From assembly GCA_029262255.1 (NCBI GenBank), contig JAJCZT010000057.1, forward strand, positions 1 through 33,376: DNA of 33,376 nucleotides. The letters are read 5' to 3'. A model generated the notes under the pieces. That model searched no databases. It had not been told where the DNA came from and saw only the letters and a list, made by a program, of their open reading frames with translations. The position numbers were made by a program, and so were the translations under genes. Source of the stretch: Deltaproteobacteria bacterium (GTDB lineage: Bacteria; Desulfobacterota_D; UBA1144; Nemesobacterales; UBA2774). Below, in pieces: positions 15,083 to 22,621 of this stretch (positions are counted from its first letter, which is position 1; the number at the start of each line of letters is the position of its first letter).

Positions 15083-15952
15083 ATGAATAAAATAGTGACG
15101 GTGTTTATATTTGTCTTCGCATGTTTTGCGATTCTATTAAGTGGAAGTTTGTCATGGGCGCAATCTGATAAATGCGAACCGGCGCAGGGTGGTTTTTTGA
15201 TTTTGAATAAGCAAAGTTATGCTCTTTGCGCCACAGCCGATTGCTTCAGCTTTAATCAGCTCGCTTACTGCAAATGTGATGTTTTGAGAGGCGACAGCAT
15301 AAGTGAGCCCTTCGAATACGGTATCAATCAAAATATTTGTACATTAAACCAGGACGGTAAGAGAAACGGCTATAGGGCCAGCACTTTTAGTTATCCTGAA
15401 GATGTGGCGTCCCCTGATGGCAAAAAGGCTCTTTACACATGCCCGGGAGAAGCCAATAAAAGTCAATTTATTCCCTTCGGACACCCGGCGCGCGGTACCT
15501 ATAGCCAATGTGACGGAGGTCTATGCTTTACTAGTACCAGGGGTAGATCGTTTCCAGGCTTTGCAGGCAGGCTTCGCAAAAATGAAATTATGTGCTCATG
15601 TCCATTCTCGACCATTTGTGAAAATTTATCAGTAAGTCCTACAGGATATCAAATTTCCGGGGCTTATAATGGACAATGTAATGTACAGGAATGTTCCAAG
15701 TGTAATGCGGGCGCTTTATCCAAAATCGATTGTAATTTAGAGAACCCTATAATGCAAATAGCTAATGGAGAAGATATACCAGTCGGAGCTCCAACTGGAA
15801 CTCCCGAAATATTGTCCTGTCTGCTGCTGGACAACAATGTGCCTGATTCCAATAGTTGTGTCTGTCAATGCGAAACGGTTGATACGGATGGAATTTGTAC
15901 AAAGTGGGCGGTATTTGATGAGTCACCGCTACCGGCTGTCTGTAATCAATAA
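15083..15952 (+). CDS. Secreted cysteine-rich protein (22 Cys), unknown function
   Basis: 289 residues from ATG 15083, with GGGGGG as Shine-Dalgarno; the track's upstream extension has none. The signal peptide is IVTVFIFVFACFAILLSGSLSWAQ. The mature part of about 260 residues has 22 Cys by my count, several in C-x-C or C-x-x-C spacing (YCKCD, MCSCP, ECSKC, SCVCQC). An even number and export suggest up to 11 disulfides. I recognise no domain. The end (PAVCNQ) is followed in the same frame by TELKVATA and another stop. Together with the bases beyond, that resembles the 3' end of the IPTL-CTERM gene at 3300, so a C-terminal sorting tail may have been lost. Monocistronic and convergent with argH. 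Confidence 0.75.
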   Translation: MNKIVTVFIFVFACFAILLSGSLSWAQSDKCEPAQGGFLILNKQSYALCATADCFSFNQLAYCKCDVLRGDSISEPFEYGINQNICTLNQDGKRNGYRASTFSYPEDVASPDGKKALYTCPGEANKSQFIPFGHPARGTYSQCDGGLCFTSTRGRSFPGFAGRLRKNEIMCSCPFSTICENLSVSPTGYQISGAYNGQCNVQECSKCNAGALSKIDCNLENPIMQIANGEDIPVGAPTGTPEILSCLLLDNNVPDSNSCVCQCETVDTDGICTKWAVFDESPLPAVCNQ

Positions 15953-15960
15953 ACAGAACT

Positions 15961-16031
15961 GAAAGTAGCCACTGCTTAAAAATTAGATACTTCAAATTAA
16001 AAACTAAAGGGAGCTGAAGCTCCCTTTAGTT
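15961..16031 (+). repeat. Partial repeat of the 3' end of the IPTL-CTERM gene
   Basis: GAAAGTA..CTGCTTAAA..ATACTTCAA.TTAAA.AC..AAGGGAGCT..GCTCCCTTT aligns with 4364-4430 with small gaps. Both segments cover the last codons (KVTA/KVATA), the stop, an AT-rich spacer and the terminator stem. Confidence 0.6.
16002..16031. terminator. Bidirectional terminator between the 22-Cys gene and argH
   Basis: AACTAAAGGGAGC-TGAA-GCTCCCTTTAGTT is a perfect 13-bp stem. On the minus strand it is followed by TTTAATT, which together with the arm gives a T5 run, so it suits argH best. Confidence 0.85.
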
Positions 16032-16065
16032 CATTTGTTGTAGAAAATAAAAATCTTAAACGCCA

Positions 16066-17448
16066 CTACCAGTCGGCAATTTCTTTTTTCGCGGATTTAA
16101 TCATTCTAACCACATTTTTTTTAGCGGTGCCGCCGTGGGATTTTCTGCTCTCAATGGATCCGTCCAGTGTAATAAAATCATAGAGGTCTTCTTCAAAAAG
16201 CTTTGAGAACTTCTGAAACTCTGAAATATGGAGATCCATAAGCTCTCTTCCTTTTTCCTCGGCGTAGCCAACTATTTTTCCTGTAACCTCATGGGACTGC
16301 CTAAAAGGCAACCCCTTTCTGCTCAGGTAATCGGCCACATCAGTGGCTGTAATGAACCCCTCATCAAGCGCCTTTTTCATATTCTTGTCTTTAAACTCTA
16401 TCACCTTTAACATTTCAGAAAGCACTTCAAGACATGACTTCACAGTATCCACCGTATCGAACATGGGTTCTTTGTCTTCCTGCATGTCCCGGTTGTATGA
16501 AAACGGCAGGCCTTTCATAATCGTTAGAATTGTTACCAGATTCCCGTAGACTCTCCCGGTCTTCCCTCGTATTAGCTCCGCCATATCGGGGTTTCTTTTC
16601 TGAGGCATAATGCTTGAGCCGGTAGTAAATTCATCTCCTAGGTCTACAAAATCAAATTCCTTTGTTGACCAAAGGACAAACTCCTCTGATATTCTGCTTA
16701 AGTGCATCATTAATGTTGCGGAAGTGGAGATAAACTCTATTATAAAGTCCCTGTCACTTACAGTGTCGACACTGTTATTCGTAACTTCCGGGAAATCCAG
16801 AAGCTTGGCTACCAACTTTCTATCTATAGGAAATGTCGTACCCGCACCGGCGCCTGCCCCTAGAGGCAGGACATTGACTCTTTGCATACAGTCTATGTAC
16901 CGCGCCCTGTCGCGTTTTAACATCTCATAGAGCGCCATCAGTTGATGCGATAGTAATATGGGCTGTCCCCTTTGGATGTGAGTATATAAAGGAATTACAG
17001 CATTGATGTTCGTATCGGATAAGTCGATCAACCGCTCTGTAATTGTTTTAATGAGCGAGAGGATTTCTTTAATTTCCCCTCTAAGATATAGGCGCATATC
17101 AAGCGCAATCTGATCGTTCCTGCTTCTTGCCGTGTGAATTTTGCCGCCCACATTCCCAATCTTCTCAATTAACCGTTTCTCAATATTAAGATGAATATCC
17201 TCAAATTCCTCTCTAAAAGGGAACTCCCCTGATTCAATTTCTTTTTTTATCTGCTTAAGCCCCTTTATGATCTTATCGGATTCTTTTTTTAATATAATCC
17301 CTTTCTCGGCCAGCATTGTTGCATGCGCAATACTGCCCTCAATATCCTCTTTGTATAATCTCTGGTCAAAGTCTATAGAAGCCGAAAATTTCTCCGCCAC
17401 TTTATGAGTTCCTTTTTTAAATCTTCCGGCCCAAGGTTTCTTTATCAA
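16066..17448 (-). CDS. argH: Argininosuccinate lyase
   Basis: 460 residues, the standard length. It cleaves argininosuccinate to arginine and fumarate, the last step of arginine synthesis. Motifs are the N-terminal PWAGRFKKGTHKVAEKFSASIDFDQRL, HTARSRNDQIALDMRLY (105-121), YTHIQRGQPILLSHQ, and the fumarate-lyase signature GSSIMPQKRNP (277-287). The start codon is TTG at 17448, supported by AGGAGAG 7 nt upstream and the conserved N-terminus. No argG or argF is adjacent; argC is at the right end of the window. Confidence 0.96.
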   Translation of the reverse strand: MIKKPWAGRFKKGTHKVAEKFSASIDFDQRLYKEDIEGSIAHATMLAEKGIILKKESDKIIKGLKQIKKEIESGEFPFREEFEDIHLNIEKRLIEKIGNVGGKIHTARSRNDQIALDMRLYLRGEIKEILSLIKTITERLIDLSDTNINAVIPLYTHIQRGQPILLSHQLMALYEMLKRDRARYIDCMQRVNVLPLGAGAGAGTTFPIDRKLVAKLLDFPEVTNNSVDTVSDRDFIIEFISTSATLMMHLSRISEEFVLWSTKEFDFVDLGDEFTTGSSIMPQKRNPDMAELIRGKTGRVYGNLVTILTIMKGLPFSYNRDMQEDKEPMFDTVDTVKSCLEVLSEMLKVIEFKDKNMKKALDEGFITATDVADYLSRKGLPFRQSHEVTGKIVGYAEEKGRELMDLHISEFQKFSKLFEEDLYDFITLDGSIESRKSHGGTAKKNVVRMIKSAKKEIADW

Positions 17449-17602
17449 TTTATCTCTCCTGTAAATCCCAATATACTACCAAAATTTTCCTTATGATAGA
17501 ACTTTATATCTAAGAACTTTATCATGTAGGGAGAATATATATAAGAGGGTCGGACAATAAAATAGCAAAAATCTGTAATAAAGAGAGGAGCTGTTTTTTG
17601 GT

Positions 17603-18064
17603 CTACATTGATTTCAGGGCTGAGAGCGCCTCTTTGATATGCGCTTTATAGTTTAGTTGAGAAGAGAATATGTGCCGGATTACTCCTTGTTTATCTATAA
17701 CGTAAGTAACCCTTCCCGGCACTATACCAAGAGTCTTTGGCACTCCGTATAGTTTTCTTGCTTCCTCATCCGGATCGCTCAACAGCTTAAAAGGCAGATT
17801 GTTTGCCTCTGAAAACCGTTTGTGCAAATCTACGCTGTCCGAGCTGATTCCGAGAACTTCGGCATCATCAATTTTTTGAAATTCATCAAAGTTATCTCTA
17901 AAGTGACACACTTCTTTGGTGCAGATAATAGTATTGTCCTTCGGATAGAAAAATAAAACAATAGAACTTGTGCTTATGAAGTCTTTAAGCTCTACGGTTT
18001 GAGCAGTCTGGGAATAAAGCCTGAAGTTTGGAGCTAAGTCACCTATTTTTACAGATTTTCCCAA
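17603..18064 (-). CDS. bcp: Peroxiredoxin, Bcp/PrxQ type
   Basis: 153 residues if translation begins at the TTG at 18064, where GGAG lies 8 nt upstream; the ORF-track extension has no ribosome-binding site. It reduces hydroperoxides in the cytoplasm, with thioredoxin as the usual donor. KIGDLAPNFRL opens the thioredoxin fold. The active site YPKDNTIICTKEVCHFRDNF has the peroxidatic Cys48 in P-x-x-x-T-x-x-C and a resolving Cys53 five residues on, the atypical 2-Cys arrangement of Bcp. The usual TPGC is TIIC here. It lies 69 bp downstream of treT on the same strand and may be read through from it. Confidence 0.92.
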   Translation of the reverse strand: MGKSVKIGDLAPNFRLYSQTAQTVELKDFISTSSIVLFFYPKDNTIICTKEVCHFRDNFDEFQKIDDAEVLGISSDSVDLHKRFSEANNLPFKLLSDPDEEARKLYGVPKTLGIVPGRVTYVIDKQGVIRHIFSSQLNYKAHIKEALSALKSM

Positions 18065-18133
18065 GTTTAGTTCTCCGAGTAGGCAGTATCTTCTTAGCAA
18101 GCTTACCTAAAAATTACACTTAGCTTCGTTTAG

Positions 18134-19360
18134 TTATGACTTGGACTGGTTATCCAGAATTGTAAATAGGCTGAGGATTTCTCTTAGGTGGCGGGTGCTA
18201 AGGAAGTTTTCACGAACATATTCTTTAGCTTGCTTTCCCATCTCCTTCATTTTGTCAGGATTTTGAAGAAGCTCTTGAATCCTAAGTGCTGCACCCTCGG
18301 GAGTGTCGACAAGAAACCCTGTATGGTGGTTGATTATCTGGAGGCGAATTCCACCGGTGTTGCCTCCTATAACCGGTTTCCCCTTCCACATGGCCTCGGT
18401 TACGGTAAGTCCAAACCCTTCTTTTAGGGATTTCTGAAGCACAATGTCCGACAGCCTCTGAAGAGCATTGATCGTTTTATGCGCATCGGGGGGTAAAAGG
18501 AGTATGTGTATATCCGTGTCATTCCCCGCAGAGTCCCTTACTTCTTTGAGGACTTCCTCTCCCTCAGGATCATCAGTTGCTCCCCCTCCGGCTAGTACCA
18601 GTTGAATCTCGGGAATTGATTGCTTTACCAGCTTATATGCCTGTATAACACCAATAGGGTCTTTGAAGCGGTCATATCGGGAAACCTGAAGCATTATGGG
18701 GCGAGTACGGTCTAAATTGAACTCTTCATAAGTAGAATCAATTTCAGCTTGACTGAGCTCCATGTTCTTTTCCCTCAGCGGATCGATGCTTGGAGGAATA
18801 AGATACTGAGTATGCGGTAGCTGCTGTGCAAAATCTGCCAGGGAAAAGAAGCTCGCATCGTAATCTTTAACGTACTGACTCAAATAGTTCCATACCGGGG
18901 GATAAGGTTTACTTGCATCGATATGGCAGCGCCAGACCCATTTCCCCTTCCTATTCGGACAAAGGCTTAACAGCGGAGCCGGCTGAGGGTCATGTATGAT
19001 GACATAGTCGGCGTCCTCTAATATTGGACGAAGCGTTTCAGCGTTTTTAGCGTTAGTCTCTTCATATGCTTTAAGTAAGTCAGAGGTAATATTGACCGGG
19101 TCTCCCTGAAGGGCGTTATGCATACTTTTTGTGCATTGATAAAATTTATCCTCCCCCGTTATCACTTCCCAGCTTGTCTCTATCCCAAGCTCGTTCATAA
19201 GAGGGACCATTTTCATGAGTATCTCTGCCACCCCTCCGCCTACACGTGTGGAATTCACATGAACAAACTTGGCTCCTTTTAGTGGAGCCGAGAGTTGTTG
19301 GAGATGATCCACGGCATCCTTTCCGGCAACTCTTTGGTAAGCGTTCAGGAGATCACTCAT
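18134..19360 (-). CDS. treT: Trehalose synthase TreT-type GT4 glycosyltransferase
   Basis: 408 residues. TreT enzymes form trehalose from an NDP-glucose and glucose, reversibly. The N-terminal domain has AKFVHVNSTRVGGGVAEILMKMVPLMNELGIETSWEVITG, diagnostic of this group, then IHDPQPAPL and WRCHID.S. The C-terminal Rossmann domain has QVSRYDRFKDPIGVI, LVLAGGG and the GT4 nucleotide-sugar motif KSLKEGFGLTVTEAMWKGKPVIGG. Its ATG overlaps the upstream gene's stop as ATGA, with GGAG 8 nt before, so it is translationally coupled to the duplicated-domain protein. It occurs in thermophilic archaea and scattered bacteria. Trehalose synthesis for stress protection is likely. Confidence 0.87.
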   Translation of the reverse strand: MSDLLNAYQRVAGKDAVDHLQQLSAPLKGAKFVHVNSTRVGGGVAEILMKMVPLMNELGIETSWEVITGEDKFYQCTKSMHNALQGDPVNITSDLLKAYEETNAKNAETLRPILEDADYVIIHDPQPAPLLSLCPNRKGKWVWRCHIDASKPYPPVWNYLSQYVKDYDASFFSLADFAQQLPHTQYLIPPSIDPLREKNMELSQAEIDSTYEEFNLDRTRPIMLQVSRYDRFKDPIGVIQAYKLVKQSIPEIQLVLAGGGATDDPEGEEVLKEVRDSAGNDTDIHILLLPPDAHKTINALQRLSDIVLQKSLKEGFGLTVTEAMWKGKPVIGGNTGGIRLQIINHHTGFLVDTPEGAALRIQELLQNPDKMKEMGKQAKEYVRENFLSTRHLREILSLFTILDNQSKS

Positions 19361-20019
19361 TGGTTAGCTCCTTTGAGAAAGTCCTTAAATATTTGAGAAA
19401 CTTTTCTCTCTAGTTCTGTCAATGTAAAAAAGTATGGGTCTAATTTAGAGAGCTGGTCGGCTAATTTAGAATACTCATCCCCAAATTGTAAAAGCCATGA
19501 GGATATGTCCCCTGAGCTATTTTTGGAATCGATGAAATGAAAATATATGCTGCCTGGCGCGAGATTGGGGAGTAATTTCTTTAGCTCCTCTGGGTTGGAT
19601 ATCATATGTTGTGTGTCAAATACAACAACTTCTGAGCGGATGAATTGGAATTGTTCACCTTCTTTGGTATTTAGGTTTGAATTGTTTTCTTCCAGGCTTA
19701 ACTCTACGACTTCTATTAATTTTACTCTAAGGCCTTGTGTGTCAAATGTTCCCGGATTAATTAGACTGAGCCGCTCGGCTAACTTAATATCATGAAGATT
19801 GCTATAAGCCCAGGTGGCAAAATCGTTATTGTATTCAGGTTCCTCAAAGCCTGGGCGAAGCTTTTTGGCCCAGAAATGATACAAGATAGATTCAGGGTGT
19901 ATGGTAAGCAGTTTATCTCTTAGCTCTTTAAGATTTTTTGCGCGCACTCCTGTAGCAATGTTCAAAATCGCGCAGTCTTTTATATTAAAAGGCTGTATAT
20001 TTTCATTTTTGGAAGTCAT
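19357..20019 (-). CDS. Partner protein of TreT with two copies of one domain (possibly DUF5752)
   Basis: 220 residues from ATG 20019 (MTSKNENIQPF); the track's start at 20073 is a TTG, and neither has a clear Shine-Dalgarno. The protein is two tandem copies of a domain of about 90 residues. Both copies contain ELr/kkLL...P.SI.yHF....k, then a D..sW....gdE/hD.kLAerLS.L.P..F....LR/ER.Kv..I pattern. I know proteins of this look as a family beside trehalose-type glycosyltransferases (DUF5752, from memory and unverified). No catalytic motif is evident. The overlap with treT means stoichiometric, coupled synthesis, so a subunit or regulator of TreT is likely (inference). Cytoplasmic. Confidence 0.7.
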   Translation of the reverse strand: MTSKNENIQPFNIKDCAILNIATGVRAKNLKELRDKLLTIHPESILYHFWAKKLRPGFEEPEYNNDFATWAYSNLHDIKLAERLSLINPGTFDTQGLRVKLIEVVELSLEENNSNLNTKEGEQFQFIRSEVVVFDTQHMISNPEELKKLLPNLAPGSIYFHFIDSKNSSGDISSWLLQFGDEYSKLADQLSKLDPYFFTLTELERKVSQIFKDFLKGANQ

Positions 20020-20117
20020 AATTAGAGACGTAAGTATAGAGACTTTTTGCCAATACTCAATGGTTTCTTTCAAAAAGTTAAGCAGTTTAACTAAAAAATG
20101 TTTTCAGGAGAGAAAAG

Positions 20118-20633
20118 ATGGATGTGTTTGAATGTGTATCTACTTTAAGCTCTATCAGGAGTTACATAAAAAAAGAGGTGCCTGATGAGGTTATGATGGA
20201 AGTGCTTGAGGCCGGGAGGCTGGCCCCGAGTGCGCATAACGATCAGCCCTGGCAATTTGTTTTGGTACGGGATAAAGCCAGGTTGAGTGATCTGAAAAGA
20301 TATTGCAAAAGCGGAGGGTTCATATCTCAGGTTGATTTCGCAATTGTTGTTGTCACCGATCCCTCGTCCAAATGGCATGAGATAGACAGTACTCGCGCGG
20401 TGCAGAATATGGTTTTAACGGCTTGGAGCCATAAGCTCGGCTCTTGCTGGATCGGGAGACTTGATAAGACAGGGCTGATGGATTATTTGCATATTCCTGA
20501 GAACTTAAATGTTTTGACAGTACTGCCATTTGGATACTTCGATGAAAATTTAGCTGGTGGTGTGAAATATAGAAAAGGCAGGGATGAGATATTTCATCTG
20601 AATACTTTTGGGAACACCGGTAAGTTTGCTTGA
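20118..20633 (+). CDS. Nitroreductase-family FMN oxidoreductase
   Basis: 171 residues. SIRSYIKKEVPDEVMMEVLEAGRLAPSAHNDQPWQFVLVRD is the FMN-phosphate-binding N-terminal motif of the family. AFD-like VDFAIVVVTD, AVQNMVLTAWSHKLGSCWIG and VLTVLPFGYFDE complete the fold. It is at the short end of the family. These enzymes use NAD(P)H to reduce nitro groups, quinones or enones; the substrate is not predictable. AGGAGAG lies 5-8 nt before the ATG. It is divergent from the treT operon with a gap of less than 100 bp that must hold both promoters. Confidence 0.88.
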   Translation: MDVFECVSTLSSIRSYIKKEVPDEVMMEVLEAGRLAPSAHNDQPWQFVLVRDKARLSDLKRYCKSGGFISQVDFAIVVVTDPSSKWHEIDSTRAVQNMVLTAWSHKLGSCWIGRLDKTGLMDYLHIPENLNVLTVLPFGYFDENLAGGVKYRKGRDEIFHLNTFGNTGKFA

Positions 20634-20772
20634 AATTTATATTTACCCCGCCGGATTTCTTATTTGTAATTCATTAGACTGTAGTTTCTTTAATCTGGAG
20701 GGGTGTTTTCTTCCCATTAGTGATTATTATATCTATTAAAAGTATTTCAATTTTAATCTTGAGGTCTAATCA

Positions 20773-21645
20773 ATGGATCAGCTAGTAGAACAAATTAAGA
20801 ATCTTCTTCCTCAATTAACGGACTCGCTCTTAATTGATGTGGTAGCGACAGTACTTCTTCTCCTGGGAGTAATTTTATTCAAAGTACTTTTGATCCGGCT
20901 TTTCTCCTCTGATACACGCCTTGCGTTTGAGATAAGGAAGAGAAGGTCCATCCATATCAGAAACTTAATGATTTTCATTTTTATAGTGGGTGCAATTTTC
21001 ATCTGGTCAAAAGAGATACACGCACTTGCCCTTTCTTTTGTGGCACTGGCTTTTGCAATAGTTTTTGCTTTTAAAGAAGTGATATCCAGTGCAAACTGGG
21101 AAATATTCAGAGCTACTACAAATGCATATACCGTGGGAGACTATATAGAAATTAACGGTATGAGAGGGGTTGTTCTCGACCATAACTTTTTATCGACTAC
21201 AATACAAGAACTTGGACCGGGTCAGAGATCAAACCAATTCTCAGGCCGCTCTATAACAATCCCCAATAATGCCTTTTTCGCCTCGCCCTTAATTAACGAA
21301 TCCTTTATGAAAGACTATATTCTTCACACGTTGACGATTCCTCTGTCAGGTGATGACGATTGGGAGAGGGCGGAGGAAATTTTGCTTAAAGCCGCCCAAG
21401 ATGAATGTGAAGGTTATCTGGAAAGCGCCCGGAGACATTTCGACTCCCTTCGCTACAAGCTTAATATAGGGATTTCATCGGTAGAGCCGCGGGTGACTAT
21501 TGAGATGCCTGAGCCTAAAAAACTTAACCTTATACTGAGATTTCCAACTCCGTTTGCAAGAAAATGGGTAAGAGAGCAGGCAATTTTGAAGCGGTTTCTA
21601 AGAAATTACAGCTCGTCTAATCCAGGTGACAGTAGAGGCTCTTAA
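20773..21645 (+). CDS. Small-conductance mechanosensitive channel (MscS family)
   Basis: 290 residues. Three hydrophobic segments lie at about 20-45, 64-82 and 85-105, followed by the MscS beta domain: FRATTNAYTVGDYIEINGMRGVVLDHNFLSTTIQEL, then SITIPNNAFFASPLIN, and an alpha/beta C-terminal domain. These channels release osmolytes on hypo-osmotic shock at the inner membrane. The pore helix (FVALAFAIVFAFKEVISSANWEIF) lacks the Gly-rich face of E. coli MscS, so gating could differ. GAGG precedes the ATG. Its stop codon interlocks with that of the convergent gene. Confidence 0.88.
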   Translation: MDQLVEQIKNLLPQLTDSLLIDVVATVLLLLGVILFKVLLIRLFSSDTRLAFEIRKRRSIHIRNLMIFIFIVGAIFIWSKEIHALALSFVALAFAIVFAFKEVISSANWEIFRATTNAYTVGDYIEINGMRGVVLDHNFLSTTIQELGPGQRSNQFSGRSITIPNNAFFASPLINESFMKDYILHTLTIPLSGDDDWERAEEILLKAAQDECEGYLESARRHFDSLRYKLNIGISSVEPRVTIEMPEPKKLNLILRFPTPFARKWVREQAILKRFLRNYSSSNPGDSRGS

Positions 21646-22541
21646 ATTACGGAATAATCTAAAAGTCTAAATTGTGGTATAAATGAGCTTTTATCCCCGC
21701 AGCTTTTGATAATTTTTACAGCGTTTTTGTCCTGTCTCAGTTTGATTTTATACGTTGTTTCATCGGATTGTGAAAGGAATTTGATAGTAGACTTTTTGTC
21801 AGCTTTCTGAGAGTTTTTGAGTGTAAATTCTGAGATTTCAAAAATATCGGTCTCTTTTCTGAGATAATATTCCGCCGCCTGAACCTCGCTATTGTGACAC
21901 GAGCGCCCCCTGTAGCTTGATAGATTAACCCTCCCCGCTTCATATTGTTCCATCAACTCTTCGGCAACCCTGCCTTCTCTAACACGTCCGTAAAATAAGC
22001 CGTGCGGCAGGCATACAAAAGTTGAGGCGAATCTATGCCCCCCTAAATGTGTTGTCTCCCATGTCCGTGACCCATATTTGCCCTCCGCAATGTCCAGATA
22101 AACAGGCATGCCAAACTTGCCGCAGCATGTGTCGTACTCACCGTTTGTACAAACTATAAATATTCTCTCATCAGACATATGCTTTTTGGATTTTAGGACT
22201 TTCCTGATTTTAAGTGACAGCAAATCTTCATAATCGTTAAGTTCGAACTCGTAGAGCCTGGGTTTAGTCTCATCAGATACGGCCAGATAAAACTTTAGGC
22301 GCTCGTCTGAGTTTTTGTGTTTTTTAATCAGCTGGAGACGGGAATTGGGTATAGCTTTAAGCTCTTTATTTAAAAAGGATTTTACAGCTTTGGGTATTTT
22401 ACTGTCTTTAAACGCTTTGCCGGACCAATGCCCTCTGTATTCAAGCAAAAACCATACGTCTACCCTCGGAGCCGTTCCATACATCTCCTCATTTGCGTTG
22501 AGTGAGTCTTCATAGCAGAGTATCTTGTTTTTTGTTGGCAT
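21642..22541 (-). CDS. Sucrase/ferredoxin-like (Apd1-type) thioredoxin-fold [2Fe-2S] protein
   Basis: 299 residues. The central part, IFIVCTNGEYDTCCGKFGMPVY then WETTHLGGHRFASTFVCLPHGLFYGRV, identifies the sucrase/ferredoxin-like family (PF06999). Cys131 and Cys140 are 9 apart, and His165 and His169 are 4 apart. This is the Cys2His2 spacing described for the yeast Apd1/Aim32 bis-histidinyl, non-Rieske [2Fe-2S] cluster. The N-terminal third (RVDVWFLLEYRGHWSGKAF) is typical of the family. The role is electron transfer or redox sensing; the partner is unknown. No good Shine-Dalgarno is seen. It is convergent with mscS and divergent from the ROK kinase gene, with an 80-bp gap. Confidence 0.85.
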   Translation of the reverse strand: MPTKNKILCYEDSLNANEEMYGTAPRVDVWFLLEYRGHWSGKAFKDSKIPKAVKSFLNKELKAIPNSRLQLIKKHKNSDERLKFYLAVSDETKPRLYEFELNDYEDLLSLKIRKVLKSKKHMSDERIFIVCTNGEYDTCCGKFGMPVYLDIAEGKYGSRTWETTHLGGHRFASTFVCLPHGLFYGRVREGRVAEELMEQYEAGRVNLSSYRGRSCHNSEVQAAEYYLRKETDIFEISEFTLKNSQKADKKSTIKFLSQSDETTYKIKLRQDKNAVKIIKSCGDKSSFIPQFRLLDYSVI

Positions 22542-22621
22542 ATTTTTTTGTTATTGTTTAGTCTTGCGGCATTTAGTGATATTTTACAGAGAAGGAAATT
22601 ATAACACGAAAAGGAATAACT

